From Gordius sp. MW1 (taxonomy: Eukaryota; Nematomorpha; Gordioida; Gordea; Gordiidae): a DNA stretch of 64,000 nucleotides. The notes below the pieces were generated by a model. It was not told the origin of the DNA. It made no database searches and was given only the letters and a program-made list of their open reading frames with translations. A program made the translations under genes and the position numbers. Location: contig OZ038531.1 in the NCBI GenBank assembly GCA_964036665.1, positions 11,284,168 through 11,348,167 of the forward strand. The letters run 5' to 3'. Shown in pieces: positions 37,231 through 50,617 of the stretch (within the stretch, counting starts at the first letter, position 1; every line of letters starts with the position of its first letter).

Positions 37231-40200
37231 TCAAAATGATAGTTCTCGCAGCTTAAAACCTCTTTTCAGAAGTCAATCGAGGATAATAGGATTCTCAAAT
37301 TGGCTTACTTTTATATATTTTTTCATGCTCTTTCACATAGAATCGAAAAAAATAAATATTTTTACCTAAAATTTTTTCACATATTTTTCTTTGAACCGTA
37401 TTCATCCGATGAAAATTGTCGTTTTCAGACGTGGTTTCTATGATCCCAAGTAAAAATTTATCAGAATCTAAAAACTATTACTTTGAAATCATAATCGCAT
37501 AGAGCAGTTTTCAAAAATTAAGCACTCACGTTGCGATACAAAAAACTAATCGCAACAATAAAACGTTGTCTTTTGTCAAAATGAATAGTTCTCGCAGCTT
37601 AAAACCTCTTTGCGGAAGTCAATCGAGGATAATAGGATTCTCAAATTGGCTTACTTTTATATATTTTTTTACGCTCTTTAACATAGAATCGAAAAAAAAT
37701 ATATTTTTACCTCAAAATTTTTAACATATTTTTATTTGAACCGTATTCATTTGATGAAAGTTGTTGTTTTTAGACGTGGTTTCTATGATACCAAGTAAAA
37801 ATTTATCAGAATCTAAAAACCATTACTTTGAAATCATAATCGCATAGAGCAGTTTTCAAAAATTAAGCACTCACGTTGCGATACAACAAACTAATCGCAA
37901 CAATAAAACGTTGTCTTTTGTCAAAATGATAGTTCTCGCAGCTTAAAACCTCTTTTCAGAAGTCAATCGAGGATAATAGGATTCTCAAATTGGCTTACTT
38001 TTATATATTTTTTGATGCTCTTTTACATAGAATCGAAAAAAATAAATATTTTTACCTAAAATTTTTTCACATATTTTTCTTTGAACCGTATTCATCCGAT
38101 GAAAGTTGTCGTTTTCAGACGTGGTTTCTATGATCCCAAGTAAAAATTTATCAGAATCTAAAAACTATTACTTTGAAATCATAATCGCATAGAGCAGTTT
38201 TCAAAAATTAAGCACTCACGTTGCGATACAACAAACTAATCGCAACAATAAAACGTTGTCTTTTGTCAAAATGAATAGTTCTGGCAGCTTAAAACCTCTT
38301 TTCGGAAGTAAATCGAGGATAATAGGATTCTCAAATTGGCTTACTTTTATATATTTTTTTACGCTCTTTCACATAGAATCGAAAAAAATAAATATTTTTA
38401 CCTCAAAAATTTTCACATATTTTTCTTTGAACCGTATTCATCCGATGAAAGTTGTCGTTTTCAGACGTGGTTTCTATGATCCCAAGTAAAAATTTATCAG
38501 AATCTAGAAACTATTACTTTGAAATCATAACCGCATAGAGCAGTTTTCAAAAATTAAGCACTCACGTGGCGATACAACAAACTAATCGTAAAAATAAAAC
38601 GTTTTCTTTTGTCAAAATGATAGTTCTCGCAGCTTAAAACCTCTTTTCAGAAGTCAATCGAGGATAATAGGATTCTCAAATTGGCTTACTTTTATATATT
38701 TTTTCATGCTCTTTCACATAGAATCGAAAAAAATTTTTACCTAAAAATTTTTCACATATTTTTCTTTGAACCGTATTCATCCGATGAAAGTTGTCGTTTT
38801 CAGACGTGGTTTCTATGATCCCAAGTAAAAATTTATCAGAATCTAAAAACTATTACTTTAAAATCATAATCGCATAGAGCAGTTTTCAAAAATTAAGCAC
38901 TCACGTAGCGATACAAAAAACTAATCGCAACAATAAAACGTTGTCTTTTGTCAAAATGAATAGTTCTGGCAGCTTAAAACCTCTTTTCGGAAGTAAATCG
39001 AGGATAATAGGATTCTCAAATTGGCTTACTTTTATATATTTTTTTACGCTCTTTCACATAGAATCGAAAAAAAAAATATTTTTTACCTCAAAATTTTTCA
39101 CATATTTTTCTTTGAACCGTATTCATCCGATGAAAGTTGTCGTTTTCAGACGTGGTTTCTATGATCCCAAGTAAAAATTTATCAGAATCTAAAAACTATT
39201 ACTTTGAAATCATAATCGCATAGAGCAGTTTTCAAAAATTAAGCACTCACGCTGCGATACAACAAACTAATCGCAACAATAAAACGTTGTCTTTTGTCAA
39301 AATGATAGTTCTCGCAGCTTAAAACCTCTTTTCAGAAGTCTATCAAGGATAATAGGCTCAAATTGGCTTACTTTTATATATTTTTTCATGCTCTTTCACA
39401 TGAAATCGAAAAAAATAAATATTTTTAACTAAAAATTTTTCACATATTCTTCTTTGAACCGTATTCATCCGATGAAAGTTGTCGTTTTCAGTCGTGGTTT
39501 CTATGATCCCAAGTAAAAATTTATCAGAATCTAAAAACTATTACTTTAAAATCATAATCGCATAGAGCAGTTTTCAAAAATTAAGCACTCACGTAGCGAT
39601 ACAAAAAACTAATCGCAACAATAAAACGTTGTCTTTTGTCAAAATGAATAGTTCTGGCAGCTTAAAACCTCTTTTCGGAAGTAAATCGAGGATAATAGGA
39701 TTCTCAAATTGGCTTACTTTTATATATTTTTTTACGCTCTTTCACATAGAATCGAAAAAAATAAATATTTTTACCTCAAAATTTTTCACATATTTTTCTT
39801 TGAACCGTATTCATCCGATGAAAGTTGTCGTTTTCAGACGTGGTTTCTATGATCCCAAGTAAAAATTTATATGAATCTGAAAACTATAACTTTGAAATCA
39901 TGATCGCTTAATGCATTTTTGAAAAATTAAGCACTCACGTTGCGATACAACAAACTAATCGCAACAATAAAACGTTGTCTTTCGTCAAAATGATAGTTCT
40001 CGCAGCTTAAAACCTCTTTTCAGAAGTCAATCGAGGATAATAGGATTCTCAAATTGGCTTACTTTTATATATTTTTTCATGCTCTTTCACATAGAATCGA
40101 AAAAAATAAATATTTTTACCTAAAATTTTTTCACATATTTTTTTTTGAACCGTATTCATCCGATGAAATTTGTCGTTTTCAGACGTGGTTTCTATGATCC

Positions 40201-43090
40201 CAAGTAAAAATTTATCAGAATCTAAAAACTATTACTTTGAAATCATAATCGCATAGAGCAGTTTTCAAAAATTAAGCACTCACGTTGCGATACAAAAAAC
40301 TAATCGGAACAATAAAACGTTGTCTTTTGTCAAAATGAATAGTTCTGGCAGCTTAAAACCTCTTTTCGGAAGTAAATCGAGGATAATAGGATTCTCAAAT
40401 TGGCTTACTTTTATATATTTTTTTACGCTCTTTCACATAGAATCGAAAAAAATAAATATTTTTACCTCAAAATTTTTCACATATTTTTCTTTGAACCGTA
40501 TTCATCCGATGAAAGTTGTCGTTTTCAGACGTGGTTTCTATGATCCCAAGTAAAAAATTTATCAGAATCTAGAAACTATTACTTTGAAATCATAATCGCA
40601 TAGAGCAGTTTTCAAAAATTAAGCACTCACGTGGCGATACAACAAACTAATCGTAACAATAAAACGTTTTCTTTTGTCAAAATGATAGTTCTCGCAGCTT
40701 AAAACCTCTTTTCAGAAGTCAATCGAGGATAATAGGATTCTCAAATTGGCTTACTTTTATATATTTTTTCATGCTCTTTCACATGAAATCGAAAAAAATA
40801 AATATTTTTAACTAAAAATTTTTCACATATTCTTCTTTGAACCGTATTCATCCGATGAAAGTTGTCGTTTTCAGTCGTGGTTTCTATGATCCCAAGTAAA
40901 AATTTATCAGAATCTAAAAACTATTACTTAAAAATCATAATCGCATAGAGCAGTTTTCAAAAATTAAGCACTCACGTAGCGATACAAAAAACTAATCGCA
41001 ACAATAAAACGTTGTCTTTTGTCAAAATGAATAGTTCTGGCAGCTTAAAACCTCTTTTCGGAAGTAAATCGAGGATAATAGGATTCTCAAATTGGCTTAC
41101 TTTTATATATTTTTTTACGCTCTTTCACATAGAATCGAAAAAAAAAATATTTTTACCTCAAAATTTTTAACATATTTTTCTTTGAACCGTATTCATTTGA
41201 TGAAAGTTGTCGTTTTCAGACGTGGTTTCTATGATCCCAAGTAAAAATTTATCAGAATCTAAAAACTATTACTTTGAAATCATAATCGCATAGAGCAGTT
41301 TTCAAAAATTAAGCACTCACGTTGCGATACAACAAACTAATCGTAACAATAAAACGTTTTCTTTTGTCAAAATGATAGTTCTCGCAGCTTAAAACCTCTT
41401 TTCAGAAGTCAATCGAGGATAATAGGATTCTCAAATTGGCTTACTTTTATATATTTTTTCATGCTCTTTCACATAGAATCGAAAAAAATAAATATTTTTA
41501 CCTAAAATTTTTTCACATATTTTTCTTTGAACCTTATTCATCCGATGAAATTTGTCGTTTTCAGACGTGGTTTCTATGATCCCAAGTAAAAATTTATCAG
41601 AATCTAAAAACTATTACTTTGAAATCATAATCGCATAGAGCAGTTTTCAAAAATTAAGCACTTACGTTGCGATACAAAAAACTAATCGCAACAATAAAAC
41701 GTTGTCTTTTGTCAAAATGAATAGTTCTGGCAGCTTAAAACCTCTTTTCGGAAGTAAATCGAGGATAATAGGATTCTCAAATTGGCTTACTTTTATATAT
41801 TTTTTTACGCTCTTTCACATAGAATCGAAAAAAATAAATATTTTTACCTCAAAATTTTTCACATATTTTTCTTTGAGCCGTATTCATCCGATGAAAGTTG
41901 TCGTTTTCAGACGTGGTTTCTATGATCCCAAGTAAAAAATTTATCAAAATCTAGAAACTATTACTTTGAAATCATAATCGCATAGAGCAGTTTTCAAAAA
42001 TTAAGCACTCACGTGGCGATTCAACAAACTAATCGTAACAATAAAACGTTTTCTTTTGTCAAAATGATAGTTCTCGCAGCTTAAAACCTCTTTTCAGAAG
42101 TCAATCGAGGATAATAGGATTCTCAAATTGGCTTACTTTTATATATTTTTTCATGCTCTTTCACATGGAATCGAAAAAAATAAATATTTTTACCTAAAAA
42201 TTTTTCACATATTTTTCTTTGAACCGTATTCATCCGATGAAAGTTTTCGTTTTCAGACGTGGTTTCTATGATCCCAAGTAAAAATTTATTAGAATCTAAA
42301 AACTATTACTTTAAAATCATAATCGCATAGAGCAGTTTTCAAAAATTAAGCACTCACGTAGCGATACAAAAAACTAATCGCAACAATAAAACGTTGTCTT
42401 TTGTCAAAATGAATAGTTCTGGCAGCTTAAAACCTCTTTTCGGAAGTAAATCGAGGATAATAGGATTCTCAAATTGGCTTACTTTTATATATTTTTTTAC
42501 GCTCTTTCACATAGAATCGAAAAAAAAAAATATTTTTACCTCAAAATTTTTAACATATTTTTCTTTGAACCGTATTCATTTGATGAAAGTTGTCGTTTTC
42601 AGACGTGGTTTCTATGATCCCAAGTAAAAATTTATCAGAATCTAAAAACTATTACTTTGAAATCATAATCGCATAGAGCAGTTTTTAAAAATTAAGCACT
42701 CACGTTGCGGTACAACAAACTAATCGCAACAATAAAACGTTGTCTTTTGTCAAAATGATAGTTCTCGCAGCTTAAAACCTCTTTTCAGAAGTCAATCGAG
42801 GATAATAGGATTCTCAAATTGGCTTACTTTTATATATTTTTTTATGCTCTTTCACATAGAATCGAAAAAAATAAATATTTTTACCTAAAATTTTATTTTT
42901 CTTTGAACCGTATTCATCCGATGAAAGTTGTCGTTTTCAGACGTGGTTTCTATGATCCCAAGTAAAAATTTATCAGAATCTAAAAACTATTACTTTGAAA
43001 TCATAATCGCATAGAGCAGTTTTCAAAAATTAAGCACTCACGTTGCGATACAAAAAACTAATCGCAACAATAAAACGTTGTCTTTTGTCA
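36890..43090 (+). repeat. Dimer HOR, about 690 bp period
   Basis: Two monomer kinds alternate. One starts AATGAATAGTTCTGG, with 'ttcggaagtaaatcg' and TTTTTTTACGCTC. The other starts AATGATAGTTCTCG, with 'ttcagaagtcaatcg' and TTTTTTCATGCTC. The first kind recurs at about 36,892, 38,271, 38,957, 39,646, 40,337, 41,028, 41,719 and 42,411, mostly 685-692 bp apart. At 37,581 a hybrid copy has the ATGAATAG start but the CTCGC continuation, explaining the one irregular interval. Confidence 0.85.
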
Positions 43091-46000
43091 AAATGAATAG
43101 TTCTGGCAGCTTAAAACCTCTTTTCGGAAGTAAATCGTTATAATAGGATTCTCAAATTGGCTTACTTTTATATATTTTTTCATGCTCTTTCACATAGAAT
43201 CGGAAAAATTAAATATTTTTACCTCAAAATTATTCACATATTTTTCTTTCAACCGGATGCATCCGATGAAAGTTGTCGTTTTCAGACGTGGTTTCGATGA
43301 TAAAAAGTAAAAATTTATCAGAATCAGAAAACTTTTACTTTGAAATCATGATCGCATAGTGCATTTTTGAAAAATTATGCACTCACGTTGCGATACAACA
43401 AACTAATCGCAACAATAAAACGTTGTCTTTTGTCAAAATGAATAGTTCTGGCAGCTTCAAACCTCTTTTCGGAAGTAAATCGAGGATAATAGGATTCTCA
43501 AATTGGCTTACTTTTATATATTTTTTTACGCTCTTTCACATAGAATCGAAAAAAATAAATATTTTTACCTCAAAATTTTTAACATATTTTTCTTTGAACC
43601 GTATTCATCCGATGAAAGTTGTCGTTTTTCAGACATGGTTTCTATGATCCCAAGTAAAAATTTATATGAATCTGCAAACTATTACTTTGAAATCATGATC
43701 GCATAATGCATTTTTGAAAAGTTAAGCACTCACGTTGCGATACAACAAACTAATCGCAAGAATAACGTTGTGTTTTGTCAAAATGATAGTTCTCGCAGCT
43801 TAAAACCTCTTTGCGGAAGTCAATCGAGGATAATAGGATTCTCATATTGGCTTACTTTTATATATTTTTTTACGCTCTTTCACATAGAATCGAAAAAAAA
43901 AATATTTTTACAAAATTTTTAACATATTTTTCTTTGAACCGTATTCATTTGATGAAAGTTGTCGTTTTCAGACGTGGTTTCTATGATACCAAGTAAAAAT
44001 TTATCTATCTAAAAACCATTACTTTGAAATCATAATCGCATAGAGCAGTTTTCAAAAATTAAGCACTCACGTAGCGATACAAAAAACTAATCGCAGCAAT
44101 AAAACGTTGTCTTTTGTCAAAATGAATAGTTCTGGCAGCTTAAAACCTCTTTTTGGAAGTAAATCGAGGATAATAGGATTCTCAAATTGGCTTACTTTTA
44201 TATATTTTTTTACGCTCTTTCACATAGAATCGAAAAAAATAAATATTTTTACCTCAAAATTTTTAACATATTTTTCTTTGAACCGTATTCATCCGATGAA
44301 AGTTGTCGTTTTTCAGACATGGTTTCTATGATCCCAAGTAAAAATTTATATGAATCTGAAAACTATTACTTTGAAATCATGATCGCATAGAGCAGTTTTC
44401 AAAAATTAAGCACTCACGTTGCGATACAAAAAACTAATCGCAACAATAAAACGTTGTCTTTTGTCAAAATGAATAGTTCTGGCAGCTTAAAACCTCTTTT
44501 CGGAAGTAAATCGTTATAATAGGATTCTCAAATTGGCTTACTTTTATATATTTTTTTATGCTCTTTCACATAGAATCAGAAAAATTAAATATTTTTACCT
44601 CAAAATTATTCACATATTTTTCTTTCAACCGGATGCATCCGATGAAAGTTGTCGTTTTCAGACGTGGTTTCGATAATAAAAAGTAAAAATTTATCAGAAT
44701 CAGAAAACTTTTACTTTGAAATCATGATCGCATAGTGCATTTTTAAAAAATTAAGCACTCACGTTGCGATACAACAAACTAATCGCAACAATAAAACGTT
44801 GTCTTTTGTCAAAATGAATAGTTCTGGCAGCTTAAAACCTCTTTTTGGAAGTAAATCGAGGATAATAGGATTCTCAAATTGGCTTACTTTTATATATTTT
44901 TTTACGCTCTTTCACATAGAATCAAAAAAAATAAATATTTTTACCTCAAAATTTTTAACATATTTTTCTTTGAACCGTATTCATCCGATGAAAGTTGTCG
45001 TTTTTCAGACATGGTTTCTATGATCCCAAGTAAAAATTTATATGAATCTGAAAACTATTACTTTGAAATCATGATCGCATAATGCAAGCACTCACGTAGC
45101 GATACAACAAACTAATCGCAAGAATAAAACGTTGTCTTTTGTCAAAATGATAGTTCTCGCAGCTTAAAACCTCTTTGCGGAAGTCAATCGAGGATAATTG
45201 GATTCTCAAATTGGCTTACTTTTATATATTTTTTTACGCTCTTTCACATAGAATCGAAAAAAAAAATATTTTTACCTCAAAATTTTTAACATATTTTTCT
45301 TTGAACCGTATTCATTTGATGAAAGTTGTCGTTTTCAGACGTGGTTTCTATGATACCAAGTAAAAATTTATCAGAATCTAAAAACCATTACTTTGAAATC
45401 ATAATCGCATAGAGCAGTTTTCAAAAATTAAGCACTCACGTTGCGATACAACAAACTAATCGCAACAATAAAACGTTGTCTTTTGTCAAAATGATAGTTC
45501 TCGCAGCTTAAAACCTCTTTTCAGAAGTCAATCGAGGATAATAGGATTCTCAAATTGGCTTACTTTTATATATTTTTTGATGCTCTTTCACATAGAATCG
45601 AAAAAAATAAATATTTTTACCTAAAATTTTTTCACATATTTTTCTTTGAACCGTATTCATCCGATGAAAGTTGTCGTTTTCAGACGTGGTATCTATGATC
45701 CCAAGTAAAAATTTGTCAGAATCTAAAAACTATTACTTTGAAATCATAATAGCATAGAGCAGTTTTCAAAAATTAAGCACTCACGTTGCGATACAACAAA
45801 CTAATCGCAACAATAAAACGTTGTCTTTTGTCAAAATGAATAGTTCTGGCAGCTTAAAACCTCTTTTCGGAAGTAAATCGTTATAATAGGATTCTCAAAT
45901 TGGCTTACTTTTATATATTTTTTCATGCTCTTTCACATAGAATCGGAAAAATTAAATATTTTTACCTCAAAATTATTCACATATTTTTCTTTCAACCGTA

Positions 46001-46900
46001 TGCATCCGATGAAAGTTGTCGTTTTCAGACGTGGTTTCGATGATAAAAAGTAAAAATTTATCAGAATCAGAAAACTTTTACTTTGAAATCATGATCGCAT
46101 AGTGCATTTTTGATAAAATTAAGCACTCACGTAGCGATACAACAAACTAATCGCAAGAATAAAACGTTGTCTTTTGTCAAAATGATAGTTCTCGCAGCTT
46201 AAAACCTCTTTGCGGAAGTCAATCGAGGATAATAGGATTCTCAAATTGGCTTACTTTTATATATTTTTTTACGCTCTTTCACATAGAATCGAAAAAAAAA
46301 ATATTTTTACCTCAAAATTTTTAACATATTTTTCTTTGAACCGTATTCATTTGATGAAAGTTGTCGTTTTCAGACGTGGTTTCTATGATACCAAGTAAAA
46401 ATTTATCAGAATCTAAAAACCATTACTTTGAAATCATAATCGCATAGAGCAGTTTTCAAAAATTAAGCACTCACGTTGCGATACAACAAACTAATCGCAA
46501 CAATAAAACGTTGTCTTTTGTCAAAATGATAGTTCTCGCAGCTTTAAACCTCTTTTCGGAAGTCACGAGGATAATAGGATTCTCAAATTGGCTTACTTTT
46601 ATATATTTTTTTATGCTCTTTCACATAGAATCGAAAAAAATAAATATTTTTACCTAAAAATTTTTCACATATTTTTCTTTGAACCGTATTCATCCGATGA
46701 AAGTTGTCGTTTTCAGACGTGGTTTCTATGATCCCAAGTAAAAATTTATCAGAATCTAAAAACTATTACTTTAAAATCATAATCGCATAGAGCAGTTTTC
46801 AAAAATTAAGCACTCACATAGCGATACAAAAAACTAATAGCAACAATAAAACGTTGTCTTTTGTCAAAATGAATAGTTCTGGCAGCTTAAAACCTCTTTT
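43091..46900 (+). repeat. Four-monomer pattern, about 1.37 kb period
   Basis: The rare 'aaatcgttataatagg' variant occurs at 43,137, 44,512 and 45,879, spaced 1,375 and 1,367 bp. Between these lie monomers with CTCTTTGCGG and with 'cagacatgg' and 'atatgaatctg'. Order is only partly conserved. At 45,080 a copy lost about 15 bp before AAGCACTC. At about 46,541 a monomer with 'gctttaaacc' and 'gaagtcacgagg' matches one 32.1 kb to the left. Confidence 0.72.
43254..43265. other. 12 bp palindrome CGGATGCATCCG in variant monomers
   Basis: A T-to-G change converts CGTATGCATCCG into a perfect 12 bp palindrome. It is found here and at 44,630-44,641, 55,278-55,289, 58,725-58,736 and 61,484-61,495, always next to the general CATCCGATG element. 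It exists on two backgrounds, TTCAACC and TTCTACC, so either it arose twice or it moved by conversion. Confidence 0.75.
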
Positions 46901-48892
46901 CGGAAGTAAATCGAGGATAATAGGATTCTCAAATTGGCTTACTTTTATATATTTTTTCATGCTCTTTCACATAGAATCGAAAAAAATAAATATTTTTACC
47001 TTAAAATTATTCACATATTTTTCTCCGATGAAAGTTGTCGTTTTCAGACGTGGTTTCGATGATAAAAAGTAAAAATTTATCAGAATCAGAAAACTATTAC
47101 TTTAAAATCATGATCGCATAGTGCATTTTTGAAAAATTAAGCACTCACGTTGCGATACAACAAACTAATCGCAACAATAAAACGTTGTCTTTTGTCAAAA
47201 TGATAGTTCTCGCAGCTTAAAACCTCTTTTCGGAAGTAAATCGAGGATAATAGGATTCTCAAATTGGCTTACTTTTATATATTTTTTCATGCTCTTTCAC
47301 ATAGAATCGAAACCTCAAAATTTTTCACATATTTTTCTTTCTACCGTATGCATCCGATGAAAGGTGTCGTTTTCAGACATGGTTTCTATGATCCCAAGTA
47401 AAAATTAATATGAATCTGAAAACTATTACTTTGAAATCATGATCGCATAATGCATTTTTGAAAAATTAAGCACTCACGTTGCGATACAACAAACTAATCG
47501 CAACAATAAAACGTTGTCTTTTGTCAAAATGATAGTTCTCGCAGCTTAAAACCTCTTTGCGGAAGTCAATCGAGGATAATAGGATTCTCAAATTGGCTTA
47601 CTTTTATATATTTTTTTACGCTCTTTCACATAGAATCGAAAAAAATAAATATTTTTACCTCAAAATTTTTCACATATTTTTCTTTGAACCGTATTCATCC
47701 GATGAAAGATGTCGTTTTCAGACGTGGTTTCTATGAACCCAAGTAAAAATTTATCAGAATCTGAAAACTATTACTTTGAAATCATGATCGCATAGAGCCA
47801 TTTTCAAAAATTAAGCACTCACGTTGAGGTACAACAAACTAATCGCAACAATAAAACGTTGTCTTTTGTCAAAATGATAGTTCTCGCAGCTTAAAACCTC
47901 TTTTCGGAAATCAATCGAGGATAATAGGATTCTCAAATTGGCTTACTTTTATATATTTTTTCATGCTCTTTCACATAGAATCGAAAAAAATAAATATTTT
48001 TACCTCAAAATTTTTCACATATTTTTCTTTGAACCGTATTCATCCGATGAAAGATGTCGTTTTCAGACGTGGTTTCTATGAACCCAAGTAAAAATTTATC
48101 AGAATCTAAAAACTATTACTTTAAAATCATAATCGCATAGAGCAGTTTTCAAAAATTAAGCACTCACGTAGCGATACAAAAACTAATCGCAACAATAAAA
48201 CGTTGTCTTTTGTCAAAATGAATAGTTCTGGCAGCTTAAAACCTCTTTTCGGAAGTAAATCGAGGATAATAGGATTCTCAAATTGGCTTACTTTTATATA
48301 TTTTTTCATGCTCTTTCACATAGAATCGAAAAAAATAAATATTTTTACCTAAAAATTTTTCACATATTATTCTTTCTACCGTATGCATCCGATGAAAGGT
48401 GTCGTTTTAAGACATGGTTTCTATGATCCCAAGTAAAAATTTATATGAATCTGAAAACTATTACTTTAAAATCATAATCGCATAGAGCAGTTTTCAAAAA
48501 TTAAGCACTCACGTAGCGATACAAAAACTAATCGCAACAATAAAACGTTGTCTTTTGTCAAAATGAATAGTTCTGGCAGCTTAAAACCTCTTTTCGGAAG
48601 TAAATCGAGGATAATAGGATTCTCAAATTGGCTTACTTTTATATATTTTTTCATGCTCTTTCACATAGAATCGAAAAAAATAAATATTTTTACCTCAAAA
48701 TTTTTCACATATTTTTCTTTGAACCGTATTCATCCGATGAAAGTTGTCGTTTTCAGACGTGGTTTCTATGATCCCAAGTAAAAATTTATCAGAATCTGAA
48801 AACTATTACTTTGAAATCATGATCGCATAGAGCCATTTTCTAAAATTAAGCACTCACGTTGCGGTACAACAAACTAATCGCAACAATAAAAC
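46901..48892 (+). repeat. Satellite array, mixed C and A monomers
   Basis: About six monomers. A copy near 47,022 lost about 16 bp, joining TTTTTCT to CCGATG. The monomer starts at about 48,203 and 48,548 share AATGAATAGTTCTGG and 'acgtagcgatacaaaaac' and are spaced by 345 bp, a tandem monomer copy. No gene is visible. Confidence 0.88.
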
Positions 48893-50617
48893 GTTGTCTT
48901 TTGTCAAAATGATAGTTCTCTCAGCTTAAAACCTCTTTTCAGAAGTCAATCAAGGATAATAGGATTCTCAAATTGGCTTACTTTTATATATTTTTTCATG
49001 CTCTTTCACATAGAATCGAAAAAAATAAATATTTTTACCTCAAAATTATTCACATATTTTTCTTTCAACCGTATGCATCCGATGAAAGTTGTCGTTTTCA
49101 GACGTGGTTTCGATGATAAAAAGTAAAAATTTATCAGAATCAAAAAACTATTACTTTAAAATCATGATCGCTTAGTAAATTTTTGAAAAATTAAGCACTC
49201 ACGTTGCGATACAACAAACTAATCGCAACAATAAAACGTTGTCTTTTGTCAAAATGATAGTTCTCGCAGCTTAAAACCTCTTTTCGGAAGTAAATCGAGG
49301 ATAATAGAATTCTCAAATTGGCTTACTTTTATATATTTTTTCATGCTCTTTCACATAGAATGGAAAAAAATAAATATTTTTACCTCAAAATTTTTCACAT
49401 ATTTTTCTTTGAACCGTATTCATCCGATGAAAGTTGTCGTTTTCAGACGTGGTTTCTATGATCCCAAGTAAAAATTTATCAGAATCTGAAAACTATTACT
49501 TTGAAATCATGATCGCATAGAGCCATTTTCCAAAATTAAGCACTCACGTTGCGGTACAACAAACTAATCGCAACAATAAAACGTTGTCTTTTGTCAAAAT
49601 GATAGTTCTCGCAGCTTAAAACCTCTTTTCAGAAGTCAATCGAAGATAAAAGGATTCTCAAATTGGCTTACTTTTATATATTTTTTTACACTCTTTCACA
49701 TAGAATCGAAAAAAATAAATATTTTTACCTCAAAATTATTCACATATTTTTCTTTCAACCGTATGCATCCGATGAAAGTTGTCGTTTTCAGACGTGGTTT
49801 CGATGATAAAAAGTAAAAATTTATCAGAATCAAAAAACTATTACTTTAAAATCATGATCGCTTAGTAAATTTTTGAAAAATTAAGCACTCACGTTGCGAT
49901 ACAACAAACTAATCGCAACAATAAAACGTTGTCTTTTGTCAAAATGATAGTTCTCGCAGCTTAAAACCTCTTTTCAGAAGTCAATCGAAGATAATAGGAT
50001 TCTCAAATTGGCTTACTTTTATATATTTTTTTACACTCTTTCACATAGAATCGAAAAAAATTAATATTTTTACCTCAAAATTTTTCACATATTTTTCTTT
50101 GAACCGTATTCTTCCGATGAAAGTTGTCGTTTTCAGACGTGGTTTCTATGATCCCAAGTAAAAATTTATCAGAATCAGAAAACTATTACTTTAAAATCAT
50201 GATCGCATAGTAAATTTTTGAAAAATTAAGCACTCACGTTGCGATACAACAAACTAATCGCAACAATAAAACGTTGTCTTTTGTCAAAATGATAGTTCTC
50301 GCAGCTTAAAACCTCTTTTCGGAAGTAAATCGAGGATAATAGGATTCTCAAATTGGCTTACTTTTATATATTTTTTCATGCTCTTTCACATAGAATCGAA
50401 AAAAATAAATATTTTTACCTCAAAATTTTTCACATATTTTTCTTTGAACCGTATTCATCCGATGAAAGTTGTCGTTTTCAGACGTGGTTTCTATGATCCC
50501 AAGTAAAAATTTATCAGAATCTGAAAACTATTACTTTGAAATCATGATCGCATAGAGCCATTTTCTAAAATTAAGCACTCACGTTGCGGTACAACAAACT
50601 AATCGCAACAATAAAAC
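48893..50617 (+). repeat. 1,725 bp HOR, copy 1 (5 monomers, one hybrid)
   Basis: Monomers start at 48,893, 49,238, 49,583, 49,928 and 50,273. They are, in order, the CTCTCAGC/GCTTAGTAAATT kind, the TAGAATTCTC/'gagccattttcc' kind, a hybrid, the CTTCCGATG/'gcatagtaaat' kind and the 'gagccattttct' kind. The third (49,583-49,927) begins like the fourth (TTACACTC, 'cgaagataa') but ends like the first. Confidence 0.85.
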
